A stretch of DNA of 64,000 nt from Euphorbia lathyris. Lineage: Eukaryota; Streptophyta; Magnoliopsida; Malpighiales; Euphorbiaceae. Below, in pieces: positions 42,174 through 54,650 of the stretch. The position numbers and the translations under genes were made by a program. Location of the stretch: NCBI RefSeq assembly GCF_963576675.1, contig NC_088916.1, positions 18,018,501 to 18,082,500 of the forward strand. Reading direction: 5' to 3'. The notes beneath the pieces were generated by a model, which was given only the letters and a program-made list of their open reading frames with translations, did not search any database and had not been told where the DNA came from. Each line of letters begins with the position of its first letter. Position 1 is the stretch's first letter.

Positions 42174-45100
42174 CTAAAAACATGCCTTAGAGAGAGGTTT
42201 CGTGAGAATATCTGCGGTTTGATCCAAAGTGGAGATGTAGCATACACGAAGCTGTTTTTTGGTGACTTTGTCCCGGACAAAGTGAAAGTCAATTTCCATG
42301 TGCTTAGAGCGATCATGAAAAACAGGATTTGCTGTCAAGTAAGTGGCTCCTAAATTATCACAAAAAATAACTGGACAGCTAGGAGGACTGAATCTAATTT
42401 CATTCATTAGCATAGTAAGCCATGTAATCTCAAATGCAAGAGAGGCAAGTGCACGATATTCAACCTCAGTGGATGAGCGGGATACCGTGCGTTGCTTTCG
42501 AGATCGCCAAGAGACAAGATTAGAGCCAATATAAACTGCATACCCAGAAGTAGATTTTCGATCATCAATATCACCTGCCCAATCAGCGTCGGTGTAGCTG
42601 GTGATGACACAAGGTTGGCTTTTATTTATTCGCAAACCATGATTTGGTGTCGAATGAAGATATCGTAAAATACGTTTAACGGCTTTCCAATGTTCAAGTG
42701 TTGGTTGATGCATGACTCACTTTATTAACTGAAAAGGCTACATCGGGTCTAGTGATGGTAACATACTGTAATCCACCGACAATACTTCGATACAATATTG
42801 GATTATCAAAAGGTTCACCAACATCTAATGACAATTTGGTAGTTGTACAAGCCGGAGTCGAGATACCTTTAGCTTCGTGCATGGAGGATTTAATCAACAA
42901 ATCTTGTATATATTTTTGCTGTGTTAAGGTGAGAGTGTCAGTCGTCGAAACTGCTTGTAATCCAAGGAAATAGGATAGACGCCCCATATCACGAATAGGA
43001 AAACGAGATTGTAGCTATGTAATTAACTTGGAAACTGCTTGCTTCGAGTCACCTTTTACCAAGATATCATCTACATAGATGAGACAAAACAACCGTACAC
43101 CATTCTGAGACAAGTGATATAGAGATATGTCAGCTTTGGAGCAAGAAAAACCAAGATCATACAGAGTCTGAGTAAGACAACGATACCACATTCTAGGAGC
43201 CTGTTTGAGACCATATAAGCTTTTTCGAAGCTTACAAACATGAGTAGAATACTGAGGATTAACAAAACTCGGAGGCTGTTCCATAAAAACTTCTTCGTCC
43301 AAATTCCTGTGTAAAAATGCGTTGGAAACATCCAACTGATGCACAATCCACCCATTGGAAATAGCAAGGCTTAGGAGCAGCCATATTGTCGTTGGTTTTT
43401 AATAACAGGACTATAAGTGTGATCAAAATCAAGACCCAGACATTGATGGTAACGTTTGGCTACTAACCGAGCCTTATAGCGATCAACAGATCCATCAAGA
43501 TTCAATTTTTTGCGAAAAACCCAACGATAGCCAATATATAGTATTAACTGCTTCATTAGTAGGGACAAGCTCCCATGTACCATTAGCAATTAGAGCGTTG
43601 AACTCCTTGCTAATAGCATCACGCCAATGATGTACTACCATTGCTTTGGTATAGCAAGTTGGTGTATAAACAGAAACATGAAAAAGTCGCGATCGTAACT
43701 GTCCTGTTTTACTCCGTGTAACCATAGGATGAGTGGGGGCTGGTGTATTAATTTGTGGGGCTGGTTGTGTAATATTTGTGTTTGGAGCAGCACAATTCTT
43801 GGTGTTTAATGGATTGTGAGGTAGTGGATGACAATAGGTTGGAGGTGGTGTTTGTGAAATTAAATTTATGAATTGTGGAGATGACATGGTATTAGGTATA
43901 GTGGGAGGCGAATGTGTAATGGTGAGTGGTGGAATTAAATTTTGATTTTGCATATGAGGTTCCACTGAATTAATTGGTTGATTGATAATAGAATGGGAAA
44001 CTTGCCTTTGTTCAGGTGGGATAGCAGTAAAAGGACGAGATGGACTATGTGGAAAGGTAATTGTGAGAGGACAGTCTGAACTTGATGTTGATTCAGAGAG
44101 TGACTCACGAGCTAACTTCGGAAATGGAAAAACCTATTCATCAAATAGGACACGGCGTGAGATATATATTTTGTTATTGATACAATCTAAACACCGATAA
44201 CCTTTATGAATTTTGCTATAACCGAGAAAGACGCATTTTTTAGAGCGAGAATGCAGTTTAGTAGGACTATAAGGCCGTAGCCATGGATAACACAAGCACC
44301 CAAAGACACGCAATGAATTATAGTCTGGACACGTACCAAACAATTTTTCATAAGGAGAAATGTCATTTAACATAGGAATAGGCAAACGATTGATAACATA
44401 TGTTGCACAGTCAAAAGCAAATGTCCAAAATTTCAATGGCATTTTGGAATGTGTTAATAGTGATATGCCAGTTTCAACTATGTGACGGTGTTTTCTTTCT
44501 GCACATCCGTTTTGCTGGGGTGTATAAGGCTCACATAAAGCTGAAACTTTATTCTTTTTATTGTAAGCAATTTTATTTATGGATAAAGCTTTTCTAACAG
44601 TTGGAAAGTTAGCATGTCCAAGACGAGAATGCCACAATGGTAAAAAAAATATTAAATGCTTGTGCATGATGCAGAGCTCTTGGTGGAAGGGACAAAGTGT
44701 AAAGGCCATTACTAATTGTGCCTCGATGAATTTCCTTCCGTGTCTTCAAATCCTTCAAAATAAAATAGTTAGCGAAAAACTCAACAGATATAGGATTTGA
44801 ACGAGTTAAAGAAGAAACAGATAAGAGATTGTGCACTGTATTCGGAACACAAAGGACATCTTGAAATTTGAGAGGAGAATTAGAAACAGTGAACTTAGAA
44901 GTACCAACATGAGATATGGGGATTGTGTAACCATTAGCTACAGTAACTTCCTCTGGTCTGTCATATTCACTGTGAACATGGAGATTTTTAAGATCAGCAG
45001 TTAGATGGTGAGTAGCTCCTGAATCAACAAGCCAGTCCGTTTTGGTTGGGGTTGATGTTGCAGCAAGATTGGAAGAAGGCTTAAGATTGTTGCGAGTGTT

Positions 45101-45964
45101 CCGATTAAATTTAGGAGAGAGACATTGTCGATATATATGACCTGCTCCCCTACAATTGTGACAAGTCACGGTAGCCATATCCAAGGGTGCGGATACTGTC
45201 TGAGGTGACCGAGCGGATGTGCCGGAATAATTGCCTCACCCACGTCCACGACCACGCATAGAACCTCTAGCAGAGTAGTTTACAGTAGGTGAAAAAGAGA
45301 GAGGAACATTTTCACGAGCCAATTGTCGCTCTTCGCTGATTAGTAATCCAACAAGGTCATCATAATAAATAGTTTCCAAACATGCTTCCAATGAACGAAC
45401 AAAAGGTCTATACGCAGGCCCTAGGCCATCGAGCACAGCTTCAACCAAGTGTTCATTAGAGATCGGGTGACAGAGAGCAGCAAGTTCATCGCTGATATGC
45501 TTAGCATTCTGGAGATAAGAAGAGATACTTTCATTCTCTCTTCTAAGATTATGAAGCTGATATTTCAGATCTCGTATTTGAGACCGGGAGCCAACCGAGT
45601 AGGCTTTGACAAGTTTTTGACAGGCATCACAAGCATTTTTAGCACCAACTAATTGAGGTAATACACCCACAAATACAGATGAGATTATCCAGCTGAGAAC
45701 CAACTGATCTTTTTTATACCAATCTTTGTAATCGGTATTATGGGCACCGCCAACAAGTGTTGCAGATGGTGAAGGAATGGTGGAATTGATATGATCAGTG
45801 AGATTGTGGCCATGGAGAATAGGCATAATTTGAGTTTTCCATAGCACAAAATTTGTTGGAATCAATTTTAGGGATAGCTGATGAGATAAATTGACGGAAG
45901 GAGCAGCAGAAATAATGGTGGAGGCGAAGCTTGAGTTGGAAGCAGTGGTACCGTTGGTTGCCAT
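42174..45964 (-). pseudogene. Ale-like gag-pol (frameshifted, integrase core deleted)
   Basis: From ATG 45964: gag (LIPTNFVLWKTQIMPIL, RSQIRDLKYQLHNL), an in-frame stop at 45236, zinc knuckle CHNCRGAGHIYRQC, protease WLVDSGATHHLT, then integrase zinc part (HSRLGHANFP). The frame then jumps straight to PYTPQQNGCAERKHRH, so about 120 residues with the two catalytic Asp motifs are missing. RT (GYRWVFRKKL, MHQLDVSNAFLH, LIYVDDIL) and RNase H (YTDADWAGD, SSTEVEYRAL, FCDNLGA, ADILTKPLS) follow in three different frames. Confidence 0.85.
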
Positions 45965-46053
45965 GAAAGCTGATTAAGAGTCAGATACAGAGAAAAGGAG
46001 AAAAAAAAAGGGAAAGAACGATGAGAGAGAAATAGAGTTGTAAAACCACTTAG

Positions 46054-46065
46054 GCTCTAATACCA
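46054..46065 (-). promoter_or_regulatory. Primer binding site of the Ale-like Copia
   Basis: Minus strand TGGTATTAGAGC directly after the 5' LTR. It is one base different from the common TGGTATCAGAGC. Confidence 0.8.
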
Positions 46066-46228
46066 TGAAAAGTATTTGACTCTTAATGATATTCTCATTA
46101 CATGGATCGTGTATATATAGTTACAAAGAGATAAGAAGTTGCAGTAGTAGGTATTTTGAAATACAAAATATCTGAGACTAATTCAAAAAAATAACTGAAA
46201 AATATGTACAACTAATAATATCTTATCA
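46066..46228 (-). repeat. 5' LTR of the Ale-like Copia
   Basis: 163 bp, the partner of 41962-42124, followed by TSD TCTTC. Confidence 0.88.
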
Positions 46229-46233
46229 TCTTC

Positions 46234-46725
46234 AAGGGGAAAGCTAGGGTTTTTACAAGAATGAAAGGATGTCTAATTTACAAGATAAAAGTTCTATTTA
46301 TAGTTGTAGTTCGAACCCCGTATCTGACCTAATTCGTTTCCTTTTGCAGGTGGGAAGCATGAGACTTGATCGTGGCATCGTGGGGTCGGGAATCAGTCTT
46401 TTGACTGATTTCCGCAGGTCAGCTCGCCGAGCTGGGTGAGCCAGCTCGCCCGAGCTGGCCTTCAAATATAAAATTCTATTGCATTCATTGGCACCACAAT
46501 ATACACATTATTCTTTCTTTTTTAATGGACAATAATATACATTATTCTTAATATATCAATTTCAAAGCCAACAGTCACAACCAAAACAATTCATTTGTTT
46601 TTATTATTATTATACAAACCCTCGATTTCTAAGCCTGGTTTTATTAATAGGCAATGAAAAAGATCAAAACAGTTAAGAATACAACTTCAAAAGATGCTAA
46701 ACAAAATCAAAATTACTCTAAATCA
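46234..46725. other. Non-coding LTR-like sequence, right of the Ale-like insertion
   Basis: Continuation of 39834-41961, with TTCTATTTATAG (minus-strand TATA-like). A hairpin-rich stretch follows at about 46390-46465 (AATCAGTC/GACTGATT; CCAGCTCG..CGAGCTGG). No gene. Confidence 0.4.
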
Positions 46726-47000
46726 CACTACACCATAGATTGGCTATTGCAACCACTTTTTAGAAAGTGTTGACTTTAAGTATTGCCTTAGCTAAATTGA
46801 TTTGATTGACACTATTTATCTATATCAAATGCAACAGTTCTTACAAAAATGTTGCTTTCTGTAAATTTTTACATGTACAGTTCTATGTTGCCGTTTCGAA
46901 TTGACAATTAGCTAAAGCTACATTTATCAAATGTTGCTTTTAATAAAAATAGAAAACTATACATAATTTTATAGTTATAATTAGAGTAAATAAAAACTAT
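46726..47000. mobile_element. CACTA transposon terminus (relic)
   Basis: CACTACACCATAGATTGG at 46726 is followed by several GTTGC/GCAAC words (46750-46940), the style of CACTA (En/Spm) termini with subterminal repeats. The opposite terminus is not visible, so the right boundary is arbitrary. Nothing is seen in 47001-47165. Confidence 0.45.
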
Positions 47001-47165
47001 ATGGTTCCATAAAATTAAAAATTAAGTTATGAAAAAATAAATAATGAATTTCAAGTTAACTATCGAATGTCAAGTTAAATATTTAAGTGGTGAAACTCTT
47101 AGCCTAGTGGTTAGGAACTTAGCTATTATTAGGGAGGTCATTGGTTAAATATAAGAATATATTTT

Positions 47166-47947
47166 TGTTGAAGCTCGAACTCAGAAAATAGGAACAGACC
47201 GAACAAAATTAAATGGGCAGAGTCGCGGACAATGTCGCTTTCTTTAAGACGTTCGCGGAACTGTCAGAATTTAGCAAACAGTATGAACTCCGGTCGCCTC
47301 CAGGATAAAAACAGCCCTCTTAAATACGATTGTCGTATTGCACCGTACGAAAATCGTTCTGTATACACTCTCTGCTTACTTGCTCAGTTTCGAAAAAATA
47401 CAGAATGAATGAAAATGAAATTGTATTTCAAAGGCAGTCTCACATCACCTATTTATACAAGAAAAAATAGCTGTTTGAGCTCTGATTTCATGGAGAAAGG
47501 GAAGGTGGAGGAGACTGAAGACACGTTCAGAAAAAATGGACGTTATGAACAACGTTCACAAAGACTAAATCAGAGTATAAATAATTAAATAAAAATTGAT
47601 TTCCGAATTAATAAATATAATAATAATAAATATTATTAAATTTTTAATAAAAAATTATACATTTTACACCACACCAACCCAACCCAACCTGGCCTGGTTC
47701 GGTTCGGTCGGACGGACGGCGCGCGCGCGCGTGTGTGGTGGTCAACCATGAAGATAGGTCCTCACCCTTTCACAAAAGTGGGCACCCCTTGGGGCTCACC
47801 TCAAGCATGTGAGGACCTTCTTTATATACATCTCCACTAAGTGCTTTGAAAGCAATGTGGGATGTTTTTCCACTTGAAAAACTCAAAGACACAAGAAGAC
47901 ACATGGGTGGGCTTATTTCACAAATTATATTTGGGCCAAGCCCAACA
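47166..47947 (-). repeat. 3' LTR of the outer Copia
   Basis: 782 bp. The purine tract lies at 47948-47961 (minus TTCTAGTGGGGGAT). It is about 270 bp longer than the partner LTR because the partner lost internal segments. It includes a (GC)n-like GGCGCGCGCGCGCG tract near 47718. Confidence 0.85.
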
Positions 47948-48458
47948 ATCCCCCACTAGAATTTTTGAAATCGTTTTACTGAGCAGTTACATAAGGTCAG
48001 ACATAAACAGAGGTATCTTTCGATTTGAACCTTTGCGTAGTGAGTATAGTTCAGATTTTACTAGAGTGACTCGTAGTCTTGAACTCTATCTCTGATCTAT
48101 ATCACGCCATAACCTTTTCAGAGTGTAGTTCTAGTAGCCCGTGTGTTTAAAGCCTTGCACGTCTATCTCGGTTTAATGAATGCTCTAGAGTTTTGCCCTA
48201 AACTCATAGGAAGCGGCCTCACTTCCACATTCATATAGGTGAGTCTATCAAAAGTACTCATGTAGCTATGTACTTCACTCCAAATGGAGTATAGACTTCA
48301 TTAAGAGTTTCTATTATCTCAACCTCAAATCTCTTCAGGATATTCATGCTTCGAATTGCATGATCTGACTCATATTACAACACAACTTGTTATTACCCAT
48401 TGAACCTATTTCTTGGGATCTCCAGTCTATAGGTTGGGTTACCATTGTGTGTAAATCA

Positions 48459-48669
48459 TCACTGTAGGGGCATAAGTCTCATACTCTTTGCCGTATTATG
48501 GACTTTCTCTCTAGCTAATCCTTTCGTCAAAGGATCGGCTAGATTCTCTTCTGAGCGTATGTGATCCACTCTAACAGCTCCTTTAGTGAGTAGCTCACTC
48601 ACAGTGTTGTGCTTACGACGTATCTGTTGTTTCTTATCGTTGTAATAACGATTCTGAATCTTAGCAATA
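48459..48669 (-). pseudogene. Outer Copia RNase H C-terminus
   Basis: Minus strand AKIQNRYYNDKKQQIRRKHN, then SEENLADPLTKGLAREKV and a natural stop at 48461-48459. This is the typical Copia RNase H end. It is cut on its upstream side by CACTA-type sequence at 48670. 47962-48458 is the element's 3' untranslated region, with no gene. Confidence 0.8.
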
Positions 48670-50879
48670 CACTACAAGAAAACTGGGTATTACTGAGAAA
48701 AAATCAATGAGAATAAAAATTATTCTCACCAAACGTATAATTTCCATAACTTTAATGAGAATATATTATATATTTTATTATTAATCACAAAACATTTTAT
48801 TCCATAAATTTTGTTTTATTTTATTCTCATTAATACATACTTTTTACCAATTTAATAATTTCATTTTTTCATTATTCTCATTATTTGATTTTAGTATAAT
48901 ATTAATAAAAACTTTTATTCTCATTATTTCCTTTAAATAATTTCCCCAAAATTTTTGAAGTGCCGCCAAGTATTCCCTCCCCCAAATATTGAGTTATCGC
49001 GCCCTGTACTCCAAAAAAATCCCTCCAAAAAATTTGCCTCAATTTTCATTCCCAAATAAGCTCAGACAAATTCCAAAAGCTTTAAACAAAACCCATGTTC
49101 CAAAAGCTCAACCTAATTCTACAAAAGTTAGGCAAATTTGTACAGCTCAATCCATGGATTTACGGTACTATTTCAAAAAACCTAACAATTTTTAGTGCCA
49201 ATTGATTTCCCCCAAACACACCATCCACGATTGCTCTTCTAAATCTAGGTCATCTTCATTTTATTCTCAATCTCAATCGATTTCATCGGACTTTTCACAC
49301 TCCATCACAGAGATTCCGTTAATCATTTGTCTTCGATTGGGTTCTCGCTTGTGGTAGTTGGCTTGATGAATGCTCAAATGAATTGCCTCGACCTGGTAAT
49401 TTCTCTATTACTTGATCTATTCGAACACCCTTCATTGAACAAAGTAAGATTCACATTCTTTATTAGCTACTGTTTTAATAATAGAACATTTACCCTCTGA
49501 ATATTGGGGATTCTATATGGGGACCGAGTCCTTGGAGGACCGCTACCTGACTAAGCATATACTGGTGTAGAGAACCTGAACCTAAGAATATACTTGTTCT
49601 GCTAGTATCCTTTTATTTTTATTTTTGATTTTTTTTTGTTCTGATGCTTTGTTGCGTGTGATTTCAATGGCTGAATCGTGTGTTATAGAAGATGGGTTTT
49701 AAGTTTATTTTAGGTTCTAATTAGTTGTTTTTCCAGGGTAATAGTGAAATTCTCTGAAGGAATCTAGAAAGAATTATCGGTGTAGATGATTCCAGCTTTA
49801 GTAGAATTGACCTATGGAAGATCTTGTGATGTTTAACTAATAAACAAGGTACACTTTCTCTATGTGAAGATACTACAATTCATACATATTTTAGTTTCTT
49901 TTAATAGTGAACATTCATCTTTCATTGGAAAGCTGACTGACAATAGTTGGGTATTTTCTCTCGAATTGTTTTCTCTTTCGCAAGCATTAGGAAAGGAGAA
50001 CCAAGACAAGCACATGGCCTGCAATGCAAGCTCGCTTGGAAGGAGATTGCTATTAGTGATAGCAATAACACTTGAAGTCTTTGAGTATTTTAGTTTTTTA
50101 CTATTTTTCCTAGTTCTATTATGCATTGGTAAAGTAAAGGAAAGATTGTGATTGGCTCTAGAGGAATTAACACTTATCCATAGAGGGAAGCTTGCTTATC
50201 CGATCCTACATGATGGGGAGGTCTTACTCTGCCAAAGATGACCGGCTCTTAGGGTCCAACCCGAGCATCTGCTTGCAGTTCTAAACAAAAAACAATCTTT
50301 GTTCCATACCAATAGTTAAATATACGGTTCTCTTTCCTCAGAAGTGAGTTCCTTGATGAGGTATGTGAGCTCTGGATTACTTTCAGTGCCCAGATGTTTT
50401 ATAGCTTGTCAATCGTGGTCTTGGGTATCCTTCCTCTTACTTTTCTAGTGTAGGCATAACTAAAATGTAGCATGCTGGGATTTCATCGTCCTTTGTGTCT
50501 GAAACATAGGATTCATTCGAATTGTTGAGCACAATCAATAGTCATATATAGGGTAAGAATCTCTATTCCAGTTTATAGGTCGACCTCTTCCTTACCTGTA
50601 AAGCCTAACCCTTTGGTGTTGAGCTTGCCATTCTTGTCAGGTATCCTGTTTTGTGGGTTATCCATATGCAATATCTCTTCATCAGATTATTTAGGATCCC
50701 ATCAGTTCAAATCATGGGACTGTCGAAAAGGTTTATTTACTTCTGTTTCCACGGTAAGGGACTATGCTCTGGGTGCAGCCCTTATTATGTTATTAAAAGA
50801 CTTACTTACATGCCTCCTTCATTTGTTTTTTCGCACTTATCAGCGGATCCATCCGTTCGAGAGGGCTGCCTTCCACTAG
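48670..50879 (+). mobile_element. CACTA-terminated sequence inside the outer Copia
   Basis: It starts CACTACAAGAAAACTGGG, a classic CACTA (En/Spm) end. Repeated subterminal ATTCTCATTA/AATGAGAATA words follow at 48705-48930. 49200-49900 looks like a 5' UTR with possible exon-intron borders (for example CGACCTG|GTAATTTC near 49399). No transposase domain was recognised in 49000-50879. The opposite CACTA end is not visible at the right junction (about 50880), so the element is truncated or rearranged. The short plus-strand ORFs at 49864-50151 and 50613-50879 have no recognised domain. Confidence 0.5.
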
Positions 50880-52773
50880 ATTGTGCACAGAAGCAATAGC
50901 AATCAAAACACGTATAGACGTAATCCTAGTGACAGGTGAATAAGTATCAAAGAAATCAACATTTTCTTTTTGTTTAAAGCCTTTAGCTACAAGGCAAGCC
51001 TTAAACTTATCTACTGAACCATCAGGTTTCAGTTTCTTCTTAAGGATCCATTTACAACCTATTGGTTTACAACCTGGTGGTAAGTCTACTAAGTGCCAAG
51101 TTTGGTTTGACTCAAGTGAGTCCATTTCATCATTAATGGCTTCTTGCCATAAATCAGCATCTCATGAGGTTAAGGCTTCTTGTATAGTAAGTGGATCCTC
51201 TTCTACTGTGAAAGCGTAAAAGTCAGAACCAAAGTCTTTAGATACTCTAGGTCTCTTACTTCTCCTAGGTTCAGATTCCTCAATCTCTTTTTGTACTATA
51301 GGTCTAGTAGCAGGTATGCTACTCGATGATGCACCCCCACTATTTCTTAATTTAAAAGGAAACCTATCTTCATAAAAGTCAGCATCATTTGACTCCAAGA
51401 TTACTTTTGCATTCAAATCATAGAACCTATATGCTTTGCTATTCACAGCATATCCAATAAACACACATTCATAAGCCCTACTAGCAAGTTTGACTCTCTT
51501 AGGGTCAGGAATCCTAACATAAGCCAAACAACCCCAAGTTCTAAAATATGATAGATTAGGTGCTTTATTTTTCAAGATCTCATAAGGAGAGATTTTACTT
51601 CTGGATTTAGGGACCCTATTTAGCACATAGCAAACAGTCAAAATGATTTCTCCCCACCAATGTGAGGCAGCACCTGAACTAAGCATAATAGCTACTACAG
51701 ATTCGGTAAGTGTACTATTTTTCCTTTCAGCCTTTCCGTTCATTTATAGTGAGTAAGGTGATGTGGTTTCATGTATAATGCCATGTGTTTTATAGAAATC
51801 AATAAACAGGCTAGAACCATATTCTGTGCCTCCATCGCTACGAAGTCTCTTGACTTTCCTATTGTATTGATTTTCTATTTCAACTATGAACAACTTAAAC
51901 ATGTCAAACGCTTCACTTTTATTTTTCATAAGATAAACAAAAGTAAAATAAAGGTTATAAAGTACCGTTTGTCATTTCTAGTCAACTTTCCATCTAATTC
52001 ACATATATCTGAATGAATAAATCTAGAGGTTCAGAATCCCTAACAACAGATTTATGAGGTGTTTTTGTGATTTTTGCCTGACTACAATAATCACATTTAA
52101 GAAATTCATTCAAATTCAATTTTGGAATTAATCCTAAGTTACTCATATTTTTAATGATACGCTTATTAACATGACAAAAATGAGCATGCCAAACATTAAA
52201 AGTACACAAGGAGTAAACAGAAGCATTCACTTTATTAATCTCAACATTCAACTTAAACATGCCTTCAGTAGCATAACCTTTTCCTACAAATACATTGTTC
52301 TTAGTCAAAGTAAATAAATCTGCTCCTATAGTCTGAGTAAAACCGGCCTTGTTGAGAAGATAGCCCAAAACCAAATTTTTCCTCATTTCTGGAGTATGCA
52401 TCACATCTTTCAAAGTTAAGGTTTTTCCAGATGTGAAGTTCAATTCCACACTACCAATTCCAGCAACAATAGTGGTATGGGAATCACCCAATAACACTTT
52501 CTTATCTTCGGTCATAGCACTGTATTTTTTGAACATACTTCTATCATAGCAAACATGGCGAGAAGCACTAGTGTCTACCCACCACCCATCTGATCCACCT
52601 ATGAGGTTGATCTCAGAAATCATAGCAACAAAGTTATGTTGCTCTTCTGTCAGATTAACACTAGGAGTAGTGTTTGGCCTGTTCCTGCACTTACGTGCCA
52701 TATGACCTGGTTTCCCACGGTTAAAGCATAGGAAAGCAGCATCATTTCTAGGTGGTTGTTGCTGTGGCCTATT
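50880..52773 (-). pseudogene. Outer Copia gag end, protease, integrase and partial RT
   Basis: The minus strand resumes gag at the nested-element junction with a knuckle FLCFNRGKPGHMARKC (second Cys reads Arg). Then come protease-like WWVDTSASRHVCYD and integrase zinc part (HAHFCHVN..CDYCSQ). A frameshift lies near 52010, then RLRSDGGTEY, a TAA at 51746-51744, MNGKAERKNST, and FRTWGCLAYVRIPDPKRV. A TGA lies at 51164-51162, then the RT start (WHLVDLPPGCKPIGCKWILK, FFDTYSPVTRITSIR). The match ends at IAIASVHN near 50880. Confidence 0.85.
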
Positions 52774-54636
52774 TGAAGGAAATTAAGGCTAAGATATAGC
52801 AGCGGAAATATAAAAATTTTAGCCTACTTCCTTTTAACCATAGGATCCGTTAATCGTTATTTCATATAAAGAGGGATAAGAAGGAATACCTTTCGATGAA
52901 CAATCTACCGTTGTTAAAGAAGCGCCCACTAATCTTCTCCGAGATTCCAACCACAAAGTATAACACGGTGAGGTTAAGATGGAATCAACCCTTATGAGAT
53001 GCAACCAAATTAGATTGCCTCTAATTAACCAACACAAGATCAAAGAGAAAAGGAGATGGATGAGATTAATCAATTGACGGAAGCCGTATGAATTCTTATC
53101 CACGAACTAGGGGATGCGAATTCACTCTCTCTTACTTAATGTAGGTTTCGAAAATCACAATAAGGGGAGAGGATTAGCTTGGTCGAAATTCTCATAGGGA
53201 AGGGGTATATATAGTCGCTTGTATCTAAACCCTAGTTAGATAGGAATAGGTTACTTAATAGGAATTCCATTCGGAATAGGATTCCAAATTATTATCTTAT
53301 AATATATCAAATACATTTAGGATAATAATAAATAACCTAATTGGATAATAATAGGAGTATATTAATCTAATTAAAACTCCTAAGTTAATTATCTCTTAAT
53401 TAATTTAATTCACAAACCTAATCAAATTAGGATTAATGGAATTAAAATAATTCCTTATTTACTATATATAAATTTCGGCCCCCTCTATATAAATGGGCCT
53501 TACTGGGCTCAATTGGGCTTCCATCTATTAATCATATCCATCTCTCTTTTGGTTCCAAGTCTTATGTGTGATCCATTAGGTTCTTACTACTTCTGGCCGT
53601 ATGCAACTATTAAATTAATTTCTTCAAGAATTATATTTAATCCTTGCATAACGGAATGATGTACTGAGTATGTTATAGGCAAGTCTGTAATCATTCCCCC
53701 AGAGTCCGTTAAGAAGACAGGTTGATTCTGTCATTAACCCTTCCGTATTAGTTACAGTATAATTCGATCATTTATCAACTATATCCTTGAACTGAATCTT
53801 ATGACTATGGGTGATGTCAAGTCACATATAGCGAGACGTTCGTTTTACTTGTACAGGCCGAGTCAACTCAAATAGATAGGTTAAGTGAAATCTGTATTTC
53901 TACTCTTAAGCTATCACCTTGCAAGGATTTAGAGTCGAGTCTTCCACAAGCGATCCTTGGATATATCTCCCATTAATCGGGAGTGATAAATGCTCAATCC
54001 AATGTATAACTACCCTGACATTACCTCCTGTGACACCCAACCTTTGCAGTTCACACCCCAGAGTCATCTCTGTTAAGGATCGTGGGACCACAGGATCAAA
54101 GTCTCATATTCAGTAATTCAGGATGACCAATTAACATTCCTTTGAGTCTGAGGATTACTTATACCTATTAATACCAATGAGATGAACAGGTGACAAGGAT
54201 GAATCCACCCATCCTGTTATCTCAAATCGGATCCCCAATCCTAATGAACGACGTTTCATCGGATCTATGTAACTGTCCAGATATCTATATATATGAAGCT
54301 TGTGAGATCAGCTTTCTGTCGGACAGAAGACATTGTTACATACAAGTCTCAACAGTGATATATCAATCCTAAACATATCACTTGACTTGGGGTGGTTTTA
54401 AGTTTATTAGTTTATTATAAAGTTTTGTCTCACTTGATGCTTGTATGGACACTTTATAATCACTTTAAACAAACTTACGGATTTCCTTTTATTAGACTTT
54501 ATATAGTGCTTAAAAGGGATTGCCTTTATATAGTTATAAAACATATATCTCATTAAAACAAATGATATAAAGAACAATTCATTTACATTAAGTTTGTATC
54601 CTACAACAATTGACTATAGGACACCAAACCCCAACA
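52774..54636 (-). repeat. 3' LTR of the second Angela-like Copia
   Basis: 1863 bp, TGAAGGAAATTAAGG to AAACCCCAACA on the plus strand. The purine tract lies at 54637-54650 (minus CCAAGTGGGAGTA). Small ORFs at 52834, 53906 and 54190 recur in the other LTR and are not genes. Confidence 0.92.
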
Positions 54637-54650
54637 TACTCCCACTTGGA

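Larger units (their letters stand above)
41962..46228 (-). mobile_element. Ale-like Ty1/Copia retrotransposon, short LTRs
   Basis: 4267 bp, with 163-bp LTRs at 41962-42124 and 46066-46228 and a perfect TSD TCTTC (41957-41961 and 46229-46233). The PBS reads TGGTATTAGAGC. Several frameshifts and an integrase deletion make it defective, although the LTRs are still about 95 % identical. Confidence 0.9.

Noticed and set aside
49864..50151. 95-codon plus-strand ORF with a hydrophobic C-terminus
   Set aside because: A membrane-like segment is visible, but there is no family match and no splice-consistent neighbours; not enough to call a gene.
50802..50890. Continuation of the outer Copia RT beyond IAIASVHN
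   Set aside because: The reading frame stays open but no longer matches RT after about 50880, so the junction is placed there.
52834..54372. Small ORFs in the nested LTR (52834, 53906, 54190) with copies at 60467, 61539 and 61823
   Set aside because: These are LTR sequence duplicated in both LTRs; no start context or family match.
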